A stretch of DNA of 14,619 bases from Bacteroidia bacterium (lineage in GTDB: Bacteria; Bacteroidota; Bacteroidia; JABEUT01), in contig JABEUT010000201.1 of assembly GCA_013044305.1 (NCBI GenBank), forward strand, positions 1 through 14,619. The letters are read 5' to 3'. The notes under the pieces are model-generated. The model saw only the letters and a program-made list of their open reading frames with translations. It was not told where the DNA came from and searched no databases. Below, in pieces: positions 13,879 through 14,619 of this stretch. Both the position numbers and the translations under genes were made by a program. Position 1 is the first letter of the stretch, and each line of letters starts with the position of its first letter.

Positions 13879-14391
13879 CTAAGCGGTAACAAGCAGTTTC
13901 TCCTTCGCTTCGTTATTTATTTTCTGCACGGCGAGCAGGGTAAGCTGCCTGTCGATAGCCCTCTGTTCACTTAGGGAACTTTGTAGGCTTTCGGCAACCG
14001 ACTGATGGTTTGTGGCCTTGGCATAAGCCACCAGCGCGCCGTAGCTTGCTATCATGTAGTGGTTTATACCCTGAATGGCAAGTATTTCGGCAGCATCCGC
14101 AACATGGCTTTCACCCGATCTCTTTTGCAATCTGCCTGCTTTGGCTATCAAACTTTCCACCACTTCGCACTTCCCGTTAATCACAGGCTGGTTGAATGAC
14201 TTAAAGGTCTCTTCAAGCCTTTCTATCCTTAAGCTGGTTTGCACGTGGTAGTTGGTAAGCGCCTTTTTCAAATCGGCATTGCTTGCTTTAAGAATGGTTT
14301 CGGGCAGATGTTTCTCCAGATACCTCTCTGCGCTGTGCAACTCCTGAAGCTCGTCCACCAACAGGTCTGTAAGATTATTCAAGTTTCTCAT
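13879..14391 (-). CDS. YciF/DUF892 ferritin-like protein, apparently lacking ferroxidase ligands
   Basis: This 170-residue all-helical protein matches the YciE/YciF (DUF892) ferritin-like family. Segments are DLLVDELQELHSAERYLEKH (helix 1), TSLRIERLEETFKSF (helix 2), AAEILAIQGINHYMIASYGAL (helix 3) and LSEQRAIDRQLTLLA (helix 4). The family usually shows HVERLE, VEHYEIA.YG and DEEKATDE, whose Glu/His residues bind the metal pair. Here these read RIERLE (R55), INHYMIASYG (N110, M113) and SEQRAIDR (Q143). So the fold seems kept while several ligands are replaced, and iron oxidation is doubtful. Family members are stress- or stationary-phase-linked in enterobacteria. I choose the ATG at 14391 because an in-frame TTG at 14427 falls within the promoter octamer. 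Confidence 0.82.
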   Translation of the reverse strand: MRNLNNLTDLLVDELQELHSAERYLEKHLPETILKASNADLKKALTNYHVQTSLRIERLEETFKSFNQPVINGKCEVVESLIAKAGRLQKRSGESHVADAAEILAIQGINHYMIASYGALVAYAKATNHQSVAESLQSSLSEQRAIDRQLTLLAVQKINNEAKEKLLVTA

Positions 14392-14410
14392 TTTAAATGG
14401 ATTTTGATAT

Positions 14411-14427
14411 TTGTTATGATATAACAA
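14411..14427. promoter_or_regulatory. Perfect palindrome at the promoter, candidate operator
   Basis: TTGTTAT (14411-14417) and ATAACAA (14421-14427) form a perfect 7-bp inverted repeat with a 3-bp centre. It overlaps the downstream end of the -7 octamer and covers the expected start site of the ferritin-like gene, the usual position for a repressor dimer. The regulator is unknown. Confidence 0.5.
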
Positions 14428-14432
14428 AGGTA
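14425..14432 (-). promoter_or_regulatory. Promoter -7 element of the ferritin-like gene
   Basis: Minus-strand TACCTTTG is an exact TAnnTTTG octamer, 33 bp upstream of the chosen ATG. It implies a leader of roughly 25-30 nt and rules against the upstream TTG start. Confidence 0.6.
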
Positions 14433-14532
14433 CGTTGCGCTCCCGCCCTTGTTAATGACGCATATCAAACGCAGATTTGATTATTATCACTCTTGCATCA
14501 TTTCATTGATCTGCAATAGGAGCAATAAAAAT

Positions 14533-14551
14533 CCACCTTCAGAGAAGGTGG
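14533..14551 (-). terminator. Terminator of the gene entering from the right edge
   Basis: CCACCTTC (14533-14540) pairs perfectly with GAAGGTGG (14544-14551) around a 3-nt loop. In the minus sense it is followed by ATTTTTATT, an intrinsic terminator pattern, 25 bp past the stop codon of the partial gene at 14577. Confidence 0.7.
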
Positions 14552-14561
14552 TATTTAATAC

Positions 14562-14578
14562 AGCACCCAAAGGGTGCT
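14562..14578 (-). other. Perfect hairpin overlapping a stop codon
   Basis: AGCACCC (14562-14568) and GGGTGCT (14572-14578) form a 7-bp stem with a 3-nt loop. The stem includes two bases of the TAG stop codon at 14577-14579 of the partial minus-strand gene. With the hairpin at 14533 it makes a tandem 3'-end structure. Confidence 0.5.
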
Positions 14579-14619
14579 AAAATTCAAATCCCATTTGCTG
14601 GGCTTCTTCCTTTTTCTCT
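14577..14619 (-). CDS. C-terminal end of an unidentified protein (partial)
   Basis: On the minus strand a frame open from the window edge gives EKKEEAQQMGFEF and then TAG. It is too short to identify. The support is positional: the frame ends just before two tandem hairpins, the second with a T-rich tail, as a real gene end would. The charged EKKEE run followed by an aromatic terminus is the only visible character. Confidence 0.4.
   Translation of the reverse strand, partial: EKKEEAQQMGFEF

Overview
This window is a piece of a Bacteroidota chromosome. Four signs support this: a GldH gliding-motility lipoprotein, a protein ending in a type IX secretion (T9SS) C-terminal sorting domain, an FtsH with the lineage-typical segment LGSAWYLPEE, and repeated matches to the Bacteroidota promoter octamer TAnnTTTG just upstream of genes that lack Shine-Dalgarno sites. 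T9SS plus Gld proteins and roughly balanced GC suggest a Chitinophagales- or Sphingobacteriales-like member, but the order is an inference.

Layout. Bases 1-120 hold the end of an isochorismatase-like hydrolase on the plus strand. Bases 196-8008 are a minus-strand block, read right to left: accB-accC (malonyl-CoA synthesis), a T9SS-secreted six-repeat NHL propeller, ffh (SRP54), a small four-helix-bundle gene, folD, gldH and metF. Bases 8296-13817 are a plus-strand block: a BBP2-like outer-membrane barrel, a candidate roughly 100-nt structured RNA with its own terminator, ftsH, and polX overlapping the end of ftsH. Bases 13879-14391 (minus) encode a YciF/DUF892 ferritin-like protein. The right edge holds the last codons of another minus-strand gene followed by two hairpins.

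Function. Most of the window is housekeeping: one-carbon/folate metabolism (FolD, MetF), the first step of fatty-acid synthesis (AccBC), co-translational membrane targeting (Ffh), membrane protein quality control (FtsH) and DNA repair synthesis (PolX). Envelope functions are GldH, the porin-like barrel and the NHL protein.

The part least explained by ordinary gene content is 2671-3172, between ffh and folD. An AT-rich four-helix-bundle (23S rRNA intervening-sequence protein family) gene is bounded by two inverted arrays of GATTNNN heptamers. In the transcript the ends could pair over about 18 bp, as the ends of 23S rRNA intervening sequences do. This looks like an IVS-type cassette sitting in a protein-coding operon. 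Other points are the candidate RNA at 9886-9984, the apparent loss of ferroxidase ligands in the ferritin-like protein, and a perfect palindrome at that gene's promoter.
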